A stretch of 49,297 nt of DNA from an uncultured Eubacterium sp. (GCA_900548465.1 URKY01000015.1:1-49297), one strand, 5' to 3'. Positions 34,837 through 44,425 are shown, counted from the stretch's first letter. Numbers and translations are program-made. The notes: generated by a model from the letters alone, not told the origin.

Positions 34837-36315
34837 ATGGAAGTTTTTGGAATGGTGGTATTTGACAGGATACTTCGTTTTCTTGCCAATATATATTCAC
34901 CAAGTCTCGTAGTCTATAGCGCTATTGGGATTTTTATGATGATACTGGCTATCCAGGAAAAGCCTTATATGTTAATTGGCTTGTTTTTAACAAGAAAATT
35001 TAAACCGGCAGAACATAATCATAAGTACGCAGTTTTAATTCCGGCAAGAAATGAAGAGCCGGTTATAGCGAATTTAATTAAGAGTATTAAGAGACAGGAT
35101 TACCCACAGGAACTTATCACAATATTTGTTGTGGCAGATAACTGTACTGATAATACTGCAAAGGTTGCACTAGAAAATGGGGCAATATGCTATGAGCATT
35201 TTAATCCTGATGAGAGAACAAAGGGATTTGCCTTAAAATACCTTTTTGAAAAAATAGAAGAGGATTATGGTATAACATCCTTTGAAGGGTATTTTATTTT
35301 TGACTCTGATAATTTGTTGAAAAAAGATTATATCTCAAGAATGAATGATTCTTTTGATGCAGGGGAAAAAATAATAACTTCATATAGAAGCACAAAAAAC
35401 TGGACAGAGAGCTGGATTGCATCGACATACGCTTTGCACTGGCTTAGATCAATCAGGTACAGACATCGTGCCCGTTCAGTTTTGCATTTGGCTACAAACA
35501 TTCAGGGAACAGGATTTTTATTCTCCAATGAAATTGTCAGGGATGGGTGGAAATATACATCCCTCACTGAAGACAGATCCCTTACGGCAGACTGTGTAGT
35601 AGAAGGGTATGAGATATCCTACAATGATGACGCAATTTTTTATGATGAACAGCCTGTAAGTCTTAAAGTTGCGCTCAGACAGAGACTTAGATGGTCCAAA
35701 GGTCATCTTCAGGCTTTTGCGGAAAGCGGCTGGGGATTATTTAAAAATATATTTGTAGACAAAAATACCAAGCATAAACCAACCGATAAATGGTACAATT
35801 ATCCGTGGCGTACTTTTAGGCATAGATTTATGTCTTTTGATACATTTGGGCAGTTATTGCCTAAAAATGTTGTTGCCTGTGCAAAATGGATAATCTGGAA
35901 ACTGATACTGGGGCCTGCATCAATTTATGCAGTAGGTGGACAAATGGTTTTATTTGACAATGGTACATATTTATCAAAGATAGTATCCTATTTTGCCGGG
36001 GATGGATTTATAGAATTTAGTTCAGGCTGGAAGGCGTATGGATTATGCCTGTTGGCTACTATTTGGATAAGATTATTTTACCGTATAGGCAAGTATTTTG
36101 TTAACATATGGGTTGCAGTGTACCTGTTTATAATAGAACATAAGAGGATGCCAAAATTTAGCTTATGGAAGAAGGTATTGTATTGCTTCACATGGCCGAC
36201 TTTCGATATTATTGGAAGATGGACGCAATATGTAGCAATTTTCAAAAAAGTAGAGTGGAAGCCAATCCCTCACAACAGTAAAATTACAATTGACGATATT
36301 GAAGAAAACAAATAG
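34837..36315 (+). CDS. Membrane glycosyltransferase family 2 (processive type)
   Basis: 492 residues. An N-terminal membrane helix (about 22-40) precedes a GT-A domain: AVLIPARNEEPVIANLIKSI near residue 65, DSD at 156-158 (metal-binding), TED at 244-246 and QRLRW at 282-286, the signature of processive beta-glycosyltransferases such as cellulose or hyaluronan synthases. The C-terminal third has several hydrophobic segments. It probably makes or extends an envelope polysaccharide at the membrane; the sugar is unknown. Ribosome-binding site TTGGAGG, 7 bases from the ATG. It is convergent with an LTA-synthase-like gene and lies between rplQ and the ecf genes, where no gene is usual. Confidence 0.8.
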   Translation: MEVFGMVVFDRILRFLANIYSPSLVVYSAIGIFMMILAIQEKPYMLIGLFLTRKFKPAEHNHKYAVLIPARNEEPVIANLIKSIKRQDYPQELITIFVVADNCTDNTAKVALENGAICYEHFNPDERTKGFALKYLFEKIEEDYGITSFEGYFIFDSDNLLKKDYISRMNDSFDAGEKIITSYRSTKNWTESWIASTYALHWLRSIRYRHRARSVLHLATNIQGTGFLFSNEIVRDGWKYTSLTEDRSLTADCVVEGYEISYNDDAIFYDEQPVSLKVALRQRLRWSKGHLQAFAESGWGLFKNIFVDKNTKHKPTDKWYNYPWRTFRHRFMSFDTFGQLLPKNVVACAKWIIWKLILGPASIYAVGGQMVLFDNGTYLSKIVSYFAGDGFIEFSSGWKAYGLCLLATIWIRLFYRIGKYFVNIWVAVYLFIIEHKRMPKFSLWKKVLYCFTWPTFDIIGRWTQYVAIFKKVEWKPIPHNSKITIDDIEENK

Positions 36316-36580
36316 AAAAATTAAGTGTCAAAAATTTTTAAAGTTAGAGATTGAGGCACAATAAAACAGAGTTATAGGTAACGATTGGAAGTATTTCGTT
36401 ATCTTTGCGAGTATAGTGCAATTGCGAAAGCACTGTTTGAAGTCGCGAAGCGACTGAGTTTGCGTTAGCAATTGCTAATATACGACGGAGCAAAGATAGA
36501 AATACGACATGTTACATATAACTCTGTTTTATTGTGCCTCAACCTAATTTCAAAAATTTCCGGCACTTAATTTTTATTTG
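36310..36580 (+). repeat. Giant palindromic element between convergent genes (copy 3)
   Basis: The entire intergenic space between two convergent stop codons is one imperfect palindrome. Arms include AAATTAAGTG-like ends, TTGAGGCACAATAAAACAGA (36351-36370) with TCTGTTTTATTGTGCCTCAA (36523-36542), and TATTTCG / CGACATG-flanked inner parts. The core 36403-36495 is closed by CTTTGC / GCAAAG and holds three hairpins: AGTGC/GCACT, GTCGC-GAA-GCGAC (36442-36454) and TTAGCA/TGCTAA. It matches the core of copies 1 and 2 (opposite orientation) but has different arms. T-rich ends on both strands would support bidirectional termination. Confidence 0.85.
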
Positions 36581-38451
36581 CTTTTAAAATAATCGTATTT
36601 TAATGTTAAGTCGTTTTTGCGGATGATGTCATGTACCAGACTGCTTTTGGTATTTAAATTCTGCTTGTTTATTGATTTGTTGTTTGTAACAGCACCGTTT
36701 TCCACATAAACATTTCCGTCATACCAGGAATAGTCGCTGAAGAATGCAATCCCCTGATAGTCTTTTGCAAGGGCGTTTTTGCAAAGGAAATAATTACTGT
36801 TATAGTCAATGCCAAATAAGTTAAGCACGGTAGGAAGAATATTCATCTGCATTGTAGTTTTATTAATGTTTTGTGGCTTTATATCACTGCTCCATATAAA
36901 GAATGGAGTATTATTTATGAGGTTGTTAGAAGTCGTTTTATATTTGTCTAAAACACTCTTATCATTAATTGTGTAAAGATAATGGTCAGCATAGGCGACA
37001 ATTACGGTATTATCGTATAAATTATTGTCTTTAAGAGCCTGTATCAGCAAACCAACCATATAGTCCGTTTCTCCAACCATAAGTTTGGCCGTCTCCTCTT
37101 CGGACAAATCGGGAACTTTTCCCTTTCCGTATTTCATTTCAGCAACTAATTTTCCAACTTCCTTTTTGGTTGTAAAAGGAGTGTGAGGTGTGTAGGTAAT
37201 TATATAATCAAGAAACTTACCTTTCTGTCCGAACATATTTTTATAAAAAGTTTTATTTAAAATTAACTGGCGATCAAGTTCGAAATCCAATGTATCATAT
37301 TTTGCAATATCTGCTAAACCAAAGTAGTTGTCGTATCCCCAGCTCTTGTAATTAATGCCTCTGGAATAAAAATCCGCGGAATTCATATGGAAGGCATTAA
37401 CGGTGTAATCCTGTGCTTTAAAGAGTTTCGCTAAAGTGTAGTCAAAGGTATTTGTATTATAAGTGTACACATTCTCTGTAAAAGATATTGGCGTTGTAAA
37501 ACCAGTGTTAACGGCAAACTCTGAATTAAATGTGGACCCACCACCGGTATAAATAGAGTAGTGATCCGTGAAGTTCAATGAGTGTTCCATTAAATTGTAC
37601 AGATTAGGTGTGGTTTCCTTTGTTAACAACCATTTATCCATACCTTCTAATTGAAGAAAAATAACATTTTTCCCCTTAAACATTCCGGTGTAATCATCAC
37701 TTGTTTTTGTATCTTTAGCATTGTAAGTTTCATCTAAGAACTTCTTATCAGAATCACTTAGCTTTTCCTTTGGCTTAAGGAAAGTAATATAAAAGTTTCT
37801 AACAGAATACTCATAGAGACCGGAAAGTCTCATGCTTTTATTGCTGTCACTGTAAGTGGCATAAATATTTTTAGGCTTCTTAAAACTATTCCATTTAAGG
37901 TGGGCATTGCCTGAACCTAAAAGAAGTGGAGTTAAAAGATGTAGTACAACAAAAATTATAAATACAACACCTAATTTCTTAAATTTAAATGTCTTCTGTG
38001 ATGGCATTTTTTTATATACAATAATTGCAATAACAAGAACAACCAAAGCAATTATGTAAACAACAGGATTGGTCTGTAGTATTGTATCCAAAATATATGA
38101 ACTACCCTCGTCTGCCATTAATAATAGGTTAAAACTAAAATAAAATGACGTAAGTGAGTAGTAAATCATATTAGTTAAAAATAGAGCAAAGAATATCAAA
38201 AAAATAATCCAATATGCTATTTTTCCTGCAACTCCCTTAAGGCATCTTATAACTCCAATAAAAAGAATAATCCATACAATGGTAAATATATTTGGAATCG
38301 GATAATATGCAGGGAAAAAGCTTACCTTATATCCCATGATTCTCGTTATTAAATCCATTAAAATAAATGGAATTGCTAAATATAATGTACATCTGTTCTG
38401 CACAATAAAATTAATAAAATTTTTTCCGTATTTTTTCATGTTTTCTTTCAT
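36574..38451 (-). CDS. LTA synthase family protein (sulfatase-fold phosphoglycerol transferase)
   Basis: 625 residues. About five N-terminal membrane helices precede an extracellular sulfatase-fold domain from about residue 255, as in lipoteichoic acid synthase and related phosphoglycerol transferases. Active-site residues are in place: Glu in FLQLEG (about 269), the nucleophile Thr in GGGSTFNSEF (about 307), His in YTPHTPF (about 423) and Asp-His in YADHYLY (about 489-490). It would transfer glycerol-phosphate or a similar group to an envelope glycan. The start is ATG at 38451, preceded by TTGGAGG; an upstream in-frame ATG at 38481 lies before that site. Convergent with the GT2 gene, divergent from ecfA1. 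Confidence 0.85.
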   Translation of the reverse strand: MKENMKKYGKNFINFIVQNRCTLYLAIPFILMDLITRIMGYKVSFFPAYYPIPNIFTIVWIILFIGVIRCLKGVAGKIAYWIIFLIFFALFLTNMIYYSLTSFYFSFNLLLMADEGSSYILDTILQTNPVVYIIALVVLVIAIIVYKKMPSQKTFKFKKLGVVFIIFVVLHLLTPLLLGSGNAHLKWNSFKKPKNIYATYSDSNKSMRLSGLYEYSVRNFYITFLKPKEKLSDSDKKFLDETYNAKDTKTSDDYTGMFKGKNVIFLQLEGMDKWLLTKETTPNLYNLMEHSLNFTDHYSIYTGGGSTFNSEFAVNTGFTTPISFTENVYTYNTNTFDYTLAKLFKAQDYTVNAFHMNSADFYSRGINYKSWGYDNYFGLADIAKYDTLDFELDRQLILNKTFYKNMFGQKGKFLDYIITYTPHTPFTTKKEVGKLVAEMKYGKGKVPDLSEEETAKLMVGETDYMVGLLIQALKDNNLYDNTVIVAYADHYLYTINDKSVLDKYKTTSNNLINNTPFFIWSSDIKPQNINKTTMQMNILPTVLNLFGIDYNSNYFLCKNALAKDYQGIAFFSDYSWYDGNVYVENGAVTNNKSINKQNLNTKSSLVHDIIRKNDLTLKYDYFKSK

Positions 38452-38469
38452 AATAAGCCTCCAAGGTAT

Positions 38470-38498
38470 AAAATAACACAAAGGTAAAAGCTATTCAA
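38470..38498 (-). promoter_or_regulatory. Putative promoter of the LTA-synthase-like gene
   Basis: On the minus strand: -35 TTGAAT, 17-base spacer, -10 TATTTT. It lies just upstream of the ribosome-binding site, giving a short leader. Confidence 0.4.
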
Positions 38499-38518
38499 GT
38501 GATTTTAAAAGGTCTAAG

Positions 38519-38547
38519 TTGCAAAAAAGCATCAAATAGAATAAAAT
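38519..38547 (+). promoter_or_regulatory. Putative promoter of the ecf-truA operon
   Basis: -35 TTGCAA (38519-38524), 17-base spacer, -10 TAAAAT (38542-38547). Transcription from about 38554 gives a leader of about 60 bases. Confidence 0.5.
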
Positions 38548-38615
38548 AATTGCCAGAGTGTGAAAAAATAAATTACTGCAAATACGTTAGATTTAGTACT
38601 ACCGGGAGAATGCTA

Positions 38616-39461
38616 ATGGGAATAGTTAATATAAAGAATTTAATACATGATTATAGAGACGAAGAGGAGAATGAAACCGTAAGGGCTATTGATGATGTAA
38701 GCCTTCAAATTGAAACAGGACAATTTATTGTAATTCTTGGACATAACGGATCAGGAAAATCTTCTCTTGCAAAACATATAAATGCGTTGCTTATGCCAAC
38801 AGAGGGAACGGTGTGGGTTGATGGAATTGAAACAACAGATAACAAACGTATCTGGGATATAAGGCAGACTGCAGGAATGGTATTTCAAAATCCCGACAAT
38901 CAGATTGTGGCAACAATGGTGGAAGAAGACGTTGCCTTTGGTCCGGAAAACATGGCGGTACCAACAGATGAAATATGGCGGAGAGTAGAGAAAGCATTGG
39001 GAGCGGTTAAGATGACTGCATTCAGACACAAGTCTCCGTTGAAACTTTCAGGAGGACAAAAACAGAGAGTTGCAATAGCAGGCATTATTGCCATGGAACC
39101 AAAATGCATTGTACTTGATGAGCCTACAGCAATGTTGGATCCTGTTGGAAGAAAAGAAGTAATAGAAACACTTCATCAGTTAAATAAAGAAAAGAAAATT
39201 ACAATAATTTTAATAACCCATCATATGAATGAAGCCATAGATGCAGACAGAATTTTTGTGATGAATAAAGGAAAACTTGTAGAGCAGGGAACTCCAAAAG
39301 AAATTTTTTCTAAAGTAGAAGAAATTAAGAGTTATGGCTTGGAGGTTCCACAGGTCACGGAACTGGGATATATGTTAAAGAAAAGTGGCTTGGAAATTGA
39401 AGATGGAATCTTAACGGTAGATGAACTGATTAAGGCTTTAGGAGGGCAGGTATGTCAATAA
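38616..39461 (+). CDS. ecfA1: ECF transporter ATPase A1
   Basis: 281 residues, one of the two ATPases of the group II energy-coupling-factor transporter that imports vitamins or metal ions through exchangeable S components. Walker [11 protein letters not shown]-loop in [20 protein letters not shown], signature LSGGQKQR, Walker [13 protein letters not shown] and switch His in ITHHM. The start is ATG at 38616, 7 bases after GGGAG; upstream in-frame starts (TTG 38550, ATG 38610) are poorly placed. It overlaps ecfA2 by 10 bases. Formerly named cbiO. Confidence 0.93.
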   Translation: MGIVNIKNLIHDYRDEEENETVRAIDDVSLQIETGQFIVILGHNGSGKSSLAKHINALLMPTEGTVWVDGIETTDNKRIWDIRQTAGMVFQNPDNQIVATMVEEDVAFGPENMAVPTDEIWRRVEKALGAVKMTAFRHKSPLKLSGGQKQRVAIAGIIAMEPKCIVLDEPTAMLDPVGRKEVIETLHQLNKEKKITIILITHHMNEAIDADRIFVMNKGKLVEQGTPKEIFSKVEEIKSYGLEVPQVTELGYMLKKSGLEIEDGILTVDELIKALGGQVCQ

Positions 39462-40300
39462 AATTAGAAAATGTCAGTTATGTTTACGAAAAAGGAACCA
39501 GCACTGAATATGCAGCTTTAAAAAATGTTGATTTGGAGATAGAAAAGGGTGAATTTGTGGCAATAATAGGTCATACAGGTTCAGGAAAGTCAACACTTAT
39601 ACAGCATTTTAACGGTCTTGAAAAATGCACTGAAGGTACAGTTTATTTCGATGGAAAGGATATAAGTGAAAAGGATTTTGATTTAAAGCAGTTACGCAGA
39701 AGAGTAGGACTTGTATTCCAATATCCGGAACATCAGTTGTTTGAAGAAACAGTAATTTCAGACGTATGCTTTGGACCATCAAATCAGGGGCTGAAAAAAG
39801 AAGAATGTATAAAGAAGGCGAAAGCAGCATTGGAACTTGTGGGAGTTTCAGAAGAACTTTATGAGAAATCTCCATTTGAATTGTCAGGAGGACAAAAAAG
39901 AAGAGTTGCCATTGCAGGAGTGCTGGCAATGGAGCCGGATATAATAATTCTGGACGAACCAACAGCAGGTCTTGATCCAAAGGGCAGAGATAAAATTCTC
40001 AAATGCATAAAGGATTTGCACGATAAAAAAGGTATTGGTGTAATTCTTGTATCTCACAGCATGGAAGATGTGGCAAATTATGCAGAGCGTATAATTGTTA
40101 TGAATAAAGGAAAAGTAATGTATGATGACAGTCCCCATAAAGTCTTTTCCCATTATAAAAAGTTAGAAAAAATGGGACTGGCTGCACCACAGATAACTTA
40201 TATAATGCATATATTAAAGGAAAAAGGATTTGATGTTGATGAAGATATAATCAATCTTGAAGAAGCAAAAGAAAGTATATTAAAGAGCATAGGAAGGTAA
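39452..40300 (+). CDS. ecfA2: ECF transporter ATPase A2
   Basis: 282 residues, the partner ATPase. Walker [11 protein letters not shown]-loop [14 protein letters not shown], signature LSGGQKRR, Walker [16 protein letters not shown] and switch His SHSMEDV. The Q-loop wording and C-terminal region ([20 protein letters not shown]) fit the A2 subtype. Translation is coupled with ecfA1 through a 10-base overlap; ecfT starts one base after the stop. Confidence 0.93.
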   Translation: MSIKLENVSYVYEKGTSTEYAALKNVDLEIEKGEFVAIIGHTGSGKSTLIQHFNGLEKCTEGTVYFDGKDISEKDFDLKQLRRRVGLVFQYPEHQLFEETVISDVCFGPSNQGLKKEECIKKAKAALELVGVSEELYEKSPFELSGGQKRRVAIAGVLAMEPDIIILDEPTAGLDPKGRDKILKCIKDLHDKKGIGVILVSHSMEDVANYAERIIVMNKGKVMYDDSPHKVFSHYKKLEKMGLAAPQITYIMHILKEKGFDVDEDIINLEEAKESILKSIGR

Positions 40301-40301
40301 A

Positions 40302-41108
40302 ATGGCAAATATAACAATTGGACAATATTATGCGGAAAATTCAATAATTCATAAATTAGACCCAAGAGTTAAATTGTTTGGAACGATGGTGTTTGTTGTA
40401 CTATTGTTTTTAATTGATAACATACTTGGATATGCTGTTTTCACAGTATTTATGCTGGCAGCAATAAAAATGTCAAAAGTACCTTTCGGCAAACTGCTAA
40501 AGGGAGTCAGAGGCATTCTGTTTATTCTTTTATTCAGCGCGGCATTAAACATATTTTTGACGCCGGGAGTGACAGTAGCAAAACTGGGATTTATAGTAAT
40601 TACAAAAGAAGGTCTGGTTAAAGGAGCATATATATCTGTAAGACTGGTATATCTTATAATTTGTACATCCATAATGACTCTCACTACCACGCCTAACGAT
40701 TTGTCAGACGGTTTGGAAAAGTCATTTGGTTTTTTGAAAGTTATAAAGTTTCCTGTTCATGAAATTGCCATGATAATTTCTCTTTCCTTAAGGTTTATAC
40801 CAACTCTTGTGGAGGAAACAGAAAAAATTACAAAGGCTCAAAAGGCAAGGGGAGCAGATTTTGATACCGGAAACATCTTCCAGAAGGCAAAAAGCCTTGT
40901 TCCAATTCTTATACCTTTGTTTATATCATCAATCAGAAGAGCATTGGATTTGGCAACAGCAATGGAAGCAAGATGTTACCATGGTGGGAAAAGAACAAAG
41001 ATGAAACCTCTTAAATACGAAAAAAGAGATTACGTGGCTTATGCAGGTTATGGTGTATTTGTTTTGGTTATTGTAGGAACAAATTTACTTTGGAATAATT
41101 ATTTATAA
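40302..41108 (+). CDS. ecfT: ECF transporter transmembrane subunit T
   Basis: 268 residues, the membrane scaffold that joins the two ATPases to S components. Several hydrophobic helices, then the coupling-helix motifs with the conserved Ala-Arg-Gly (AQKARGADF) and AMEARCYH. HKLDPRVKLFGTMVFVVLLF at the N-terminus is typical. No S-component gene is present in this window, so substrates are supplied by S components encoded elsewhere. Confidence 0.95.
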   Translation: MANITIGQYYAENSIIHKLDPRVKLFGTMVFVVLLFLIDNILGYAVFTVFMLAAIKMSKVPFGKLLKGVRGILFILLFSAALNIFLTPGVTVAKLGFIVITKEGLVKGAYISVRLVYLIICTSIMTLTTTPNDLSDGLEKSFGFLKVIKFPVHEIAMIISLSLRFIPTLVEETEKITKAQKARGADFDTGNIFQKAKSLVPILIPLFISSIRRALDLATAMEARCYHGGKRTKMKPLKYEKRDYVAYAGYGVFVLVIVGTNLLWNNYL

Positions 41109-41128
41109 AAATGCAGTTAGGAAAAGAT

Positions 41129-41869
41129 ATGAAGCGAGTTAGAATGATAATTTCATATGATGGCACAAACTATTGTGGTTGGCAGGTTCAAATCAATGGT
41201 ATAACTGTTGAAGAGGTTATAAATAGAGAGTTGACTAACCTGTTAGGAGAAAAAATTGCAGTGATAGGTGCCAGCAGAACTGATTCAGGAGTACATGCAA
41301 TTGGAAATGTGGCAGTATTTGATACGGAAACAAAAATACCTGCAGAAAAAATTTCTTTTGCCCTAAATCAGAGACTGCCGGATGATATAAGAATACAAAA
41401 GTCAGAGGAAGTGCCAATGGATTTTCATCCAAGGTATTGTGACAGCACGAAAACATATGAATATAAAATTTTAAACAGAAGATTTCCGGATCCAATGAAA
41501 AGACTATATACACATTTCGTATATATGCCATTAGACGTGGATAAAATGAAAAAGGCAGCGGAATATATTGTGGGAGAGCATGATTTCGCAAGCTTTTGTT
41601 CAGCAAGAAGTCAGGTTAAAACTACAGTAAGAACAGTTTACAGTTTAGATGTATCAAAGCAGGATGACGTAATTACCATAAGAATTTCGGGAAATGGTTT
41701 TCTTTATAATATGGTGAGAATAATTGTGGGAACTCTTATGAAGGTAGGTTTAAATGTATATCCGCCGGAACATGTAGCTGAAATAATAGAGGCAAAGGAC
41801 AGATATGCAGCAGGACCCAAGGCTCCCGCAAGAGGGCTTACTCTCATAGGAATAGAGTATGATGAATAG
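41129..41869 (+). CDS. truA: tRNA pseudouridine(38-40) synthase
   Basis: 246 residues. Makes pseudouridine at positions 38-40 of the tRNA anticodon arm. Catalytic Asp52 in ASRTDSGVHA; other family blocks are YDGTNYCGWQVQ, DFHPRYC and FLYNMVRIIVGTL. The start is ATG at 41129, preceded by TTAGGA; an in-frame ATG at 41111 lies before that site. Last gene of the ecf operon, the common arrangement in Firmicutes. Confidence 0.95.
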   Translation: MKRVRMIISYDGTNYCGWQVQINGITVEEVINRELTNLLGEKIAVIGASRTDSGVHAIGNVAVFDTETKIPAEKISFALNQRLPDDIRIQKSEEVPMDFHPRYCDSTKTYEYKILNRRFPDPMKRLYTHFVYMPLDVDKMKKAAEYIVGEHDFASFCSARSQVKTTVRTVYSLDVSKQDDVITIRISGNGFLYNMVRIIVGTLMKVGLNVYPPEHVAEIIEAKDRYAAGPKAPARGLTLIGIEYDE

Positions 41870-41874
41870 TGTTA

Positions 41875-41903
41875 TTTAAAATGAGTAAAGTAAGTAGTAT
41901 AAT
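41875..41903 (+). promoter_or_regulatory. Putative promoter of the M18 aminopeptidase gene
   Basis: Weak -35 TTTAAA (41875-41880), 17-base spacer, perfect -10 TATAAT (41898-41903). Confidence 0.5.
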
Positions 41904-41969
41904 ATGCATTGACACAGATTAATATTTTGCAGAAAGGAAATATTTGAAAAAATATTGAAGGTGACTAAT

Positions 41970-43346
41970 ATGAAAAGAAAGAATGCATGGGAAACATATA
42001 ATGCTGAAGATTTACAGCAGTTAACAGATTTAAACAAATCTTACATTGACTTTTTAACAACATGTAAGACAGAAAGAGAATGTGTTGAGGAAAGTGTGGC
42101 AATGGCGAAAAAAGCCGGATATGTTTCTCTTGAAAAAGTAATAGAAAATGGTAAACCGCTAAAGCCGGGAGATAAAATTTATGGAGTATATATGAATAAG
42201 GCCATAGCTTTGTTTAATATAGGAACTGCTCCGTTGGAAGATGGAATGAACATTCTTGGTGCCCATATTGATTCACCAAGAATGGACTTAAAACAGAATC
42301 CTTTATATGAATCAAAGAGTATGGCATATTTTGACACTCATTACTACGGTGGAATTAAAAAATATCAGTGGGTTACATTACCCCTTGCAATTCATGGTGT
42401 AGTAGTAAAAAAAGACGGAACAACCGTAAAAATAAACATTGGTGAAAAAGAGAATGATCCTGTATTTTGTGTTACGGATTTACTTATCCATTTGGCATCA
42501 AAGCAGATGGATAAAAAGGCCGCAACAGTTGTTGAAGGAGAAAATCTTGATTTATTAATTGGAAGTATTCCTTTAAAAGATGAAGAGAAAGATAAAGTAA
42601 AGGCAGGAGTTTTGCAGATACTTAAAGAACAGTATGATATCGAGGATGATGATTTTATGTCAGCAGAGCTTGAAGTTGTTCCTGCAGGATCGGCAAGGGA
42701 AATGGGACTTGATAAGAGTATGGTTCTTTCATATGGACAGGATGACAGAGTATGTGCCTACACATCGTTAATGGCAATGCTTGATGTTGAAGCAAAAGAA
42801 CGAACAACATGTTGCCTTCTTGTAGACAAAGAAGAAATCGGAAGCGTAGGTGCAACAGGAATGCAGTCACGTTTCTTTGAGAATATGTTGGCAGAATTAA
42901 TTAATTTAAATGGAGATTACAGTGAACTTAAATTAAAGAGAGCATTGAAAAACAGTATGATGTTATCATCAGATGTTAACGCAGCTTTTGATCCGTTATA
43001 TAAAGATGTATTTTCAAATCAGAGTTCATCGTATCTTGGCGGGGGTGTTGTATTTAATAAATTCACCGGAAGGGCAGGAAAGTCCGGTTCGAATGATGCC
43101 AATGCAGAATATCTGGCAAAAATTAGAAAAATAATGGATGATGGCAATGTTACGTTCCAAATGTCTGAACTTGGAAAAGTAGATGCAGGTGGCGGCGGAA
43201 CTATTGCATACATTATGGCATTGTACGGAATGAATGTAATAGACTGCGGTGTCCCTGTGCTCAGCATGCATGCACCATACGAGGTTACAAGCAAGGCTGA
43301 CGTATACGAGGCATATAAGAGTTATAAGGTATTTTTAGCAGAGTAA
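41970..43346 (+). CDS. M18 family aminopeptidase
   Basis: 458 residues, a cytosolic zinc aminopeptidase of the M18 (aspartyl aminopeptidase-like) family that trims N-terminal residues of peptides. Metal and catalytic blocks: GAHIDSPRMDLKQNPLYES (first His/Asp), VDKEEIGSVGATGMQS (Glu pair) and VLSMHAPYE (last His). The ATG at 41970 is 7 bases after AAGGTG; a TTG at 41955 gives only a short unlikely extension. Not part of the usual truA-rplM neighbourhood. Confidence 0.92.
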   Translation: MKRKNAWETYNAEDLQQLTDLNKSYIDFLTTCKTERECVEESVAMAKKAGYVSLEKVIENGKPLKPGDKIYGVYMNKAIALFNIGTAPLEDGMNILGAHIDSPRMDLKQNPLYESKSMAYFDTHYYGGIKKYQWVTLPLAIHGVVVKKDGTTVKINIGEKENDPVFCVTDLLIHLASKQMDKKAATVVEGENLDLLIGSIPLKDEEKDKVKAGVLQILKEQYDIEDDDFMSAELEVVPAGSAREMGLDKSMVLSYGQDDRVCAYTSLMAMLDVEAKERTTCCLLVDKEEIGSVGATGMQSRFFENMLAELINLNGDYSELKLKRALKNSMMLSSDVNAAFDPLYKDVFSNQSSSYLGGGVVFNKFTGRAGKSGSNDANAEYLAKIRKIMDDGNVTFQMSELGKVDAGGGGTIAYIMALYGMNVIDCGVPVLSMHAPYEVTSKADVYEAYKSYKVFLAE

Positions 43347-43388
43347 AATTGTATTACACAATGTAACACAATTGTAACAAAGAAAAGA

Positions 43389-43417
43389 TTGCTTTATAAA
43401 TAATGCAATGATATTAT
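43389..43417 (+). promoter_or_regulatory. Putative promoter of the envelope cluster
   Basis: -35 TTGCTT (43389-43394), 17-base spacer, -10 TATTAT (43412-43417). Transcription would begin near 43424 and include the hairpin at 43464-43495. Confidence 0.5.
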
Positions 43418-43463
43418 TCTAATGAAAAAACGCAGAGAATGACATTTGCATTATATAACAAAC

Positions 43464-43495
43464 AGACGGATGCCGGTTGTAAGCGGCAACCGTCT
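43464..43495 (+). terminator. Hairpin in the leader of the transglutaminase-like gene
   Basis: AGACGGATGCCG pairs with CGGCAACCGTCT (one mismatch) around an 8-base loop, followed by ATTTGTTTG. It lies between the predicted promoter and the start codon, so it is either an attenuator or the terminator of the upstream aminopeptidase gene. Confidence 0.5.
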
Positions 43496-43525
43496 ATTTG
43501 TTTGTAAGTGTCAAAGGAGGAAGTT

Positions 43526-44425
43526 ATGAGTAAAAGAAGTTTTTTTCAGCATTTAATGTTAGTGCTGACAGCGCTTATCTGCATCGGAATGTTGACAGTA
43601 GCATCTGCATCTGCAAATGATGAAACAACAAAGGTTCAGGAAACATCAACGACTGTAAATGTAACTACAGAATCTTTTGAACAGGTAACGAAGGGGGCTA
43701 ATACGGTAGGCAAAAATAACCCTCAGAAGACAAAGGTTAAAAAGAAAAAGCTGCAGGGAAAATTTGTTACTAAAAAAGGAAATACATATTACAAGTTAAA
43801 GGGGAAAAAAGTTAAAAACAAATTTATTAAAATAAAAAAAGCCACATATTCTTTTGAAAAGAATGGTGTAATGACTAAAGGATGGAAAAAATATAAAGGC
43901 GACTACTATTATTTTGGAAGAAATAATGGAAAGATGGCTACAAAGGGGAAAGTAGACGGAATAGCCATAACTAAAAGCGGTAAAGCGAAGAAGACATCCT
44001 TAAGTGTTGACAAAATTACTACAATGATCATGGCAAAGAAGAAAGTGGATTCTATTTGTAAATCTACAGATACAAAAGAACAGAAATTAAGAAAATGTTT
44101 TGACTGGATTGCAAAGGCTCCATATAAGAGATATAGATTCTTAAAACCTATTTATAAGAAAAAAGGATGGGAATCAACTTTTGCCGATGATATCTTTAAA
44201 AAAGGAGCCGGATGTTGTGTATCAGAATCTGCAGCATTGGCATTTATGCTTCATGAAGCAGGATATAAAACCGTATATGTAGCTCATGACTCAGAACATG
44301 CATGGGTAGAACTTAATGGAAAAGTATATGATGCATTGTTTGCAAGAGCAAAGGACTACAAAAAATATTTTAATCTTTCATACAGCAACTACAATTGTCA
44401 TGCAGTTGATAAAAGAAAAATATAA
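43526..44425 (+). CDS. Secreted transglutaminase-like protein with cell-wall-binding-like repeats
   Basis: 299 residues. Signal peptide 1-30 (hydrophobic core, cleavage near ASASA), then a Thr-rich stretch. Residues about 75-145 have Tyr/Gly/Lys-rich repeats (NTYYKLKGKKVKN, KATYSFEKNGVMTKGWKKYK, GDYYYFGRNNGKM) like choline/glucan-type wall-binding repeats. A transglutaminase/protease-like domain follows: Cys230/Cys231 in GAGCCVSES, His258 in EHAWVEL and Asp269 in KVYDALF form the expected Cys-His-Asp triad. Role on wall peptides or polysaccharide is inferred. ATG 43526 is 5 bases after AAAGGAGG. It heads a four-gene envelope cluster. Confidence 0.75.
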   Translation: MSKRSFFQHLMLVLTALICIGMLTVASASANDETTKVQETSTTVNVTTESFEQVTKGANTVGKNNPQKTKVKKKKLQGKFVTKKGNTYYKLKGKKVKNKFIKIKKATYSFEKNGVMTKGWKKYKGDYYYFGRNNGKMATKGKVDGIAITKSGKAKKTSLSVDKITTMIMAKKKVDSICKSTDTKEQKLRKCFDWIAKAPYKRYRFLKPIYKKKGWESTFADDIFKKGAGCCVSESAALAFMLHEAGYKTVYVAHDSEHAWVELNGKVYDALFARAKDYKKYFNLSYSNYNCHAVDKRKI

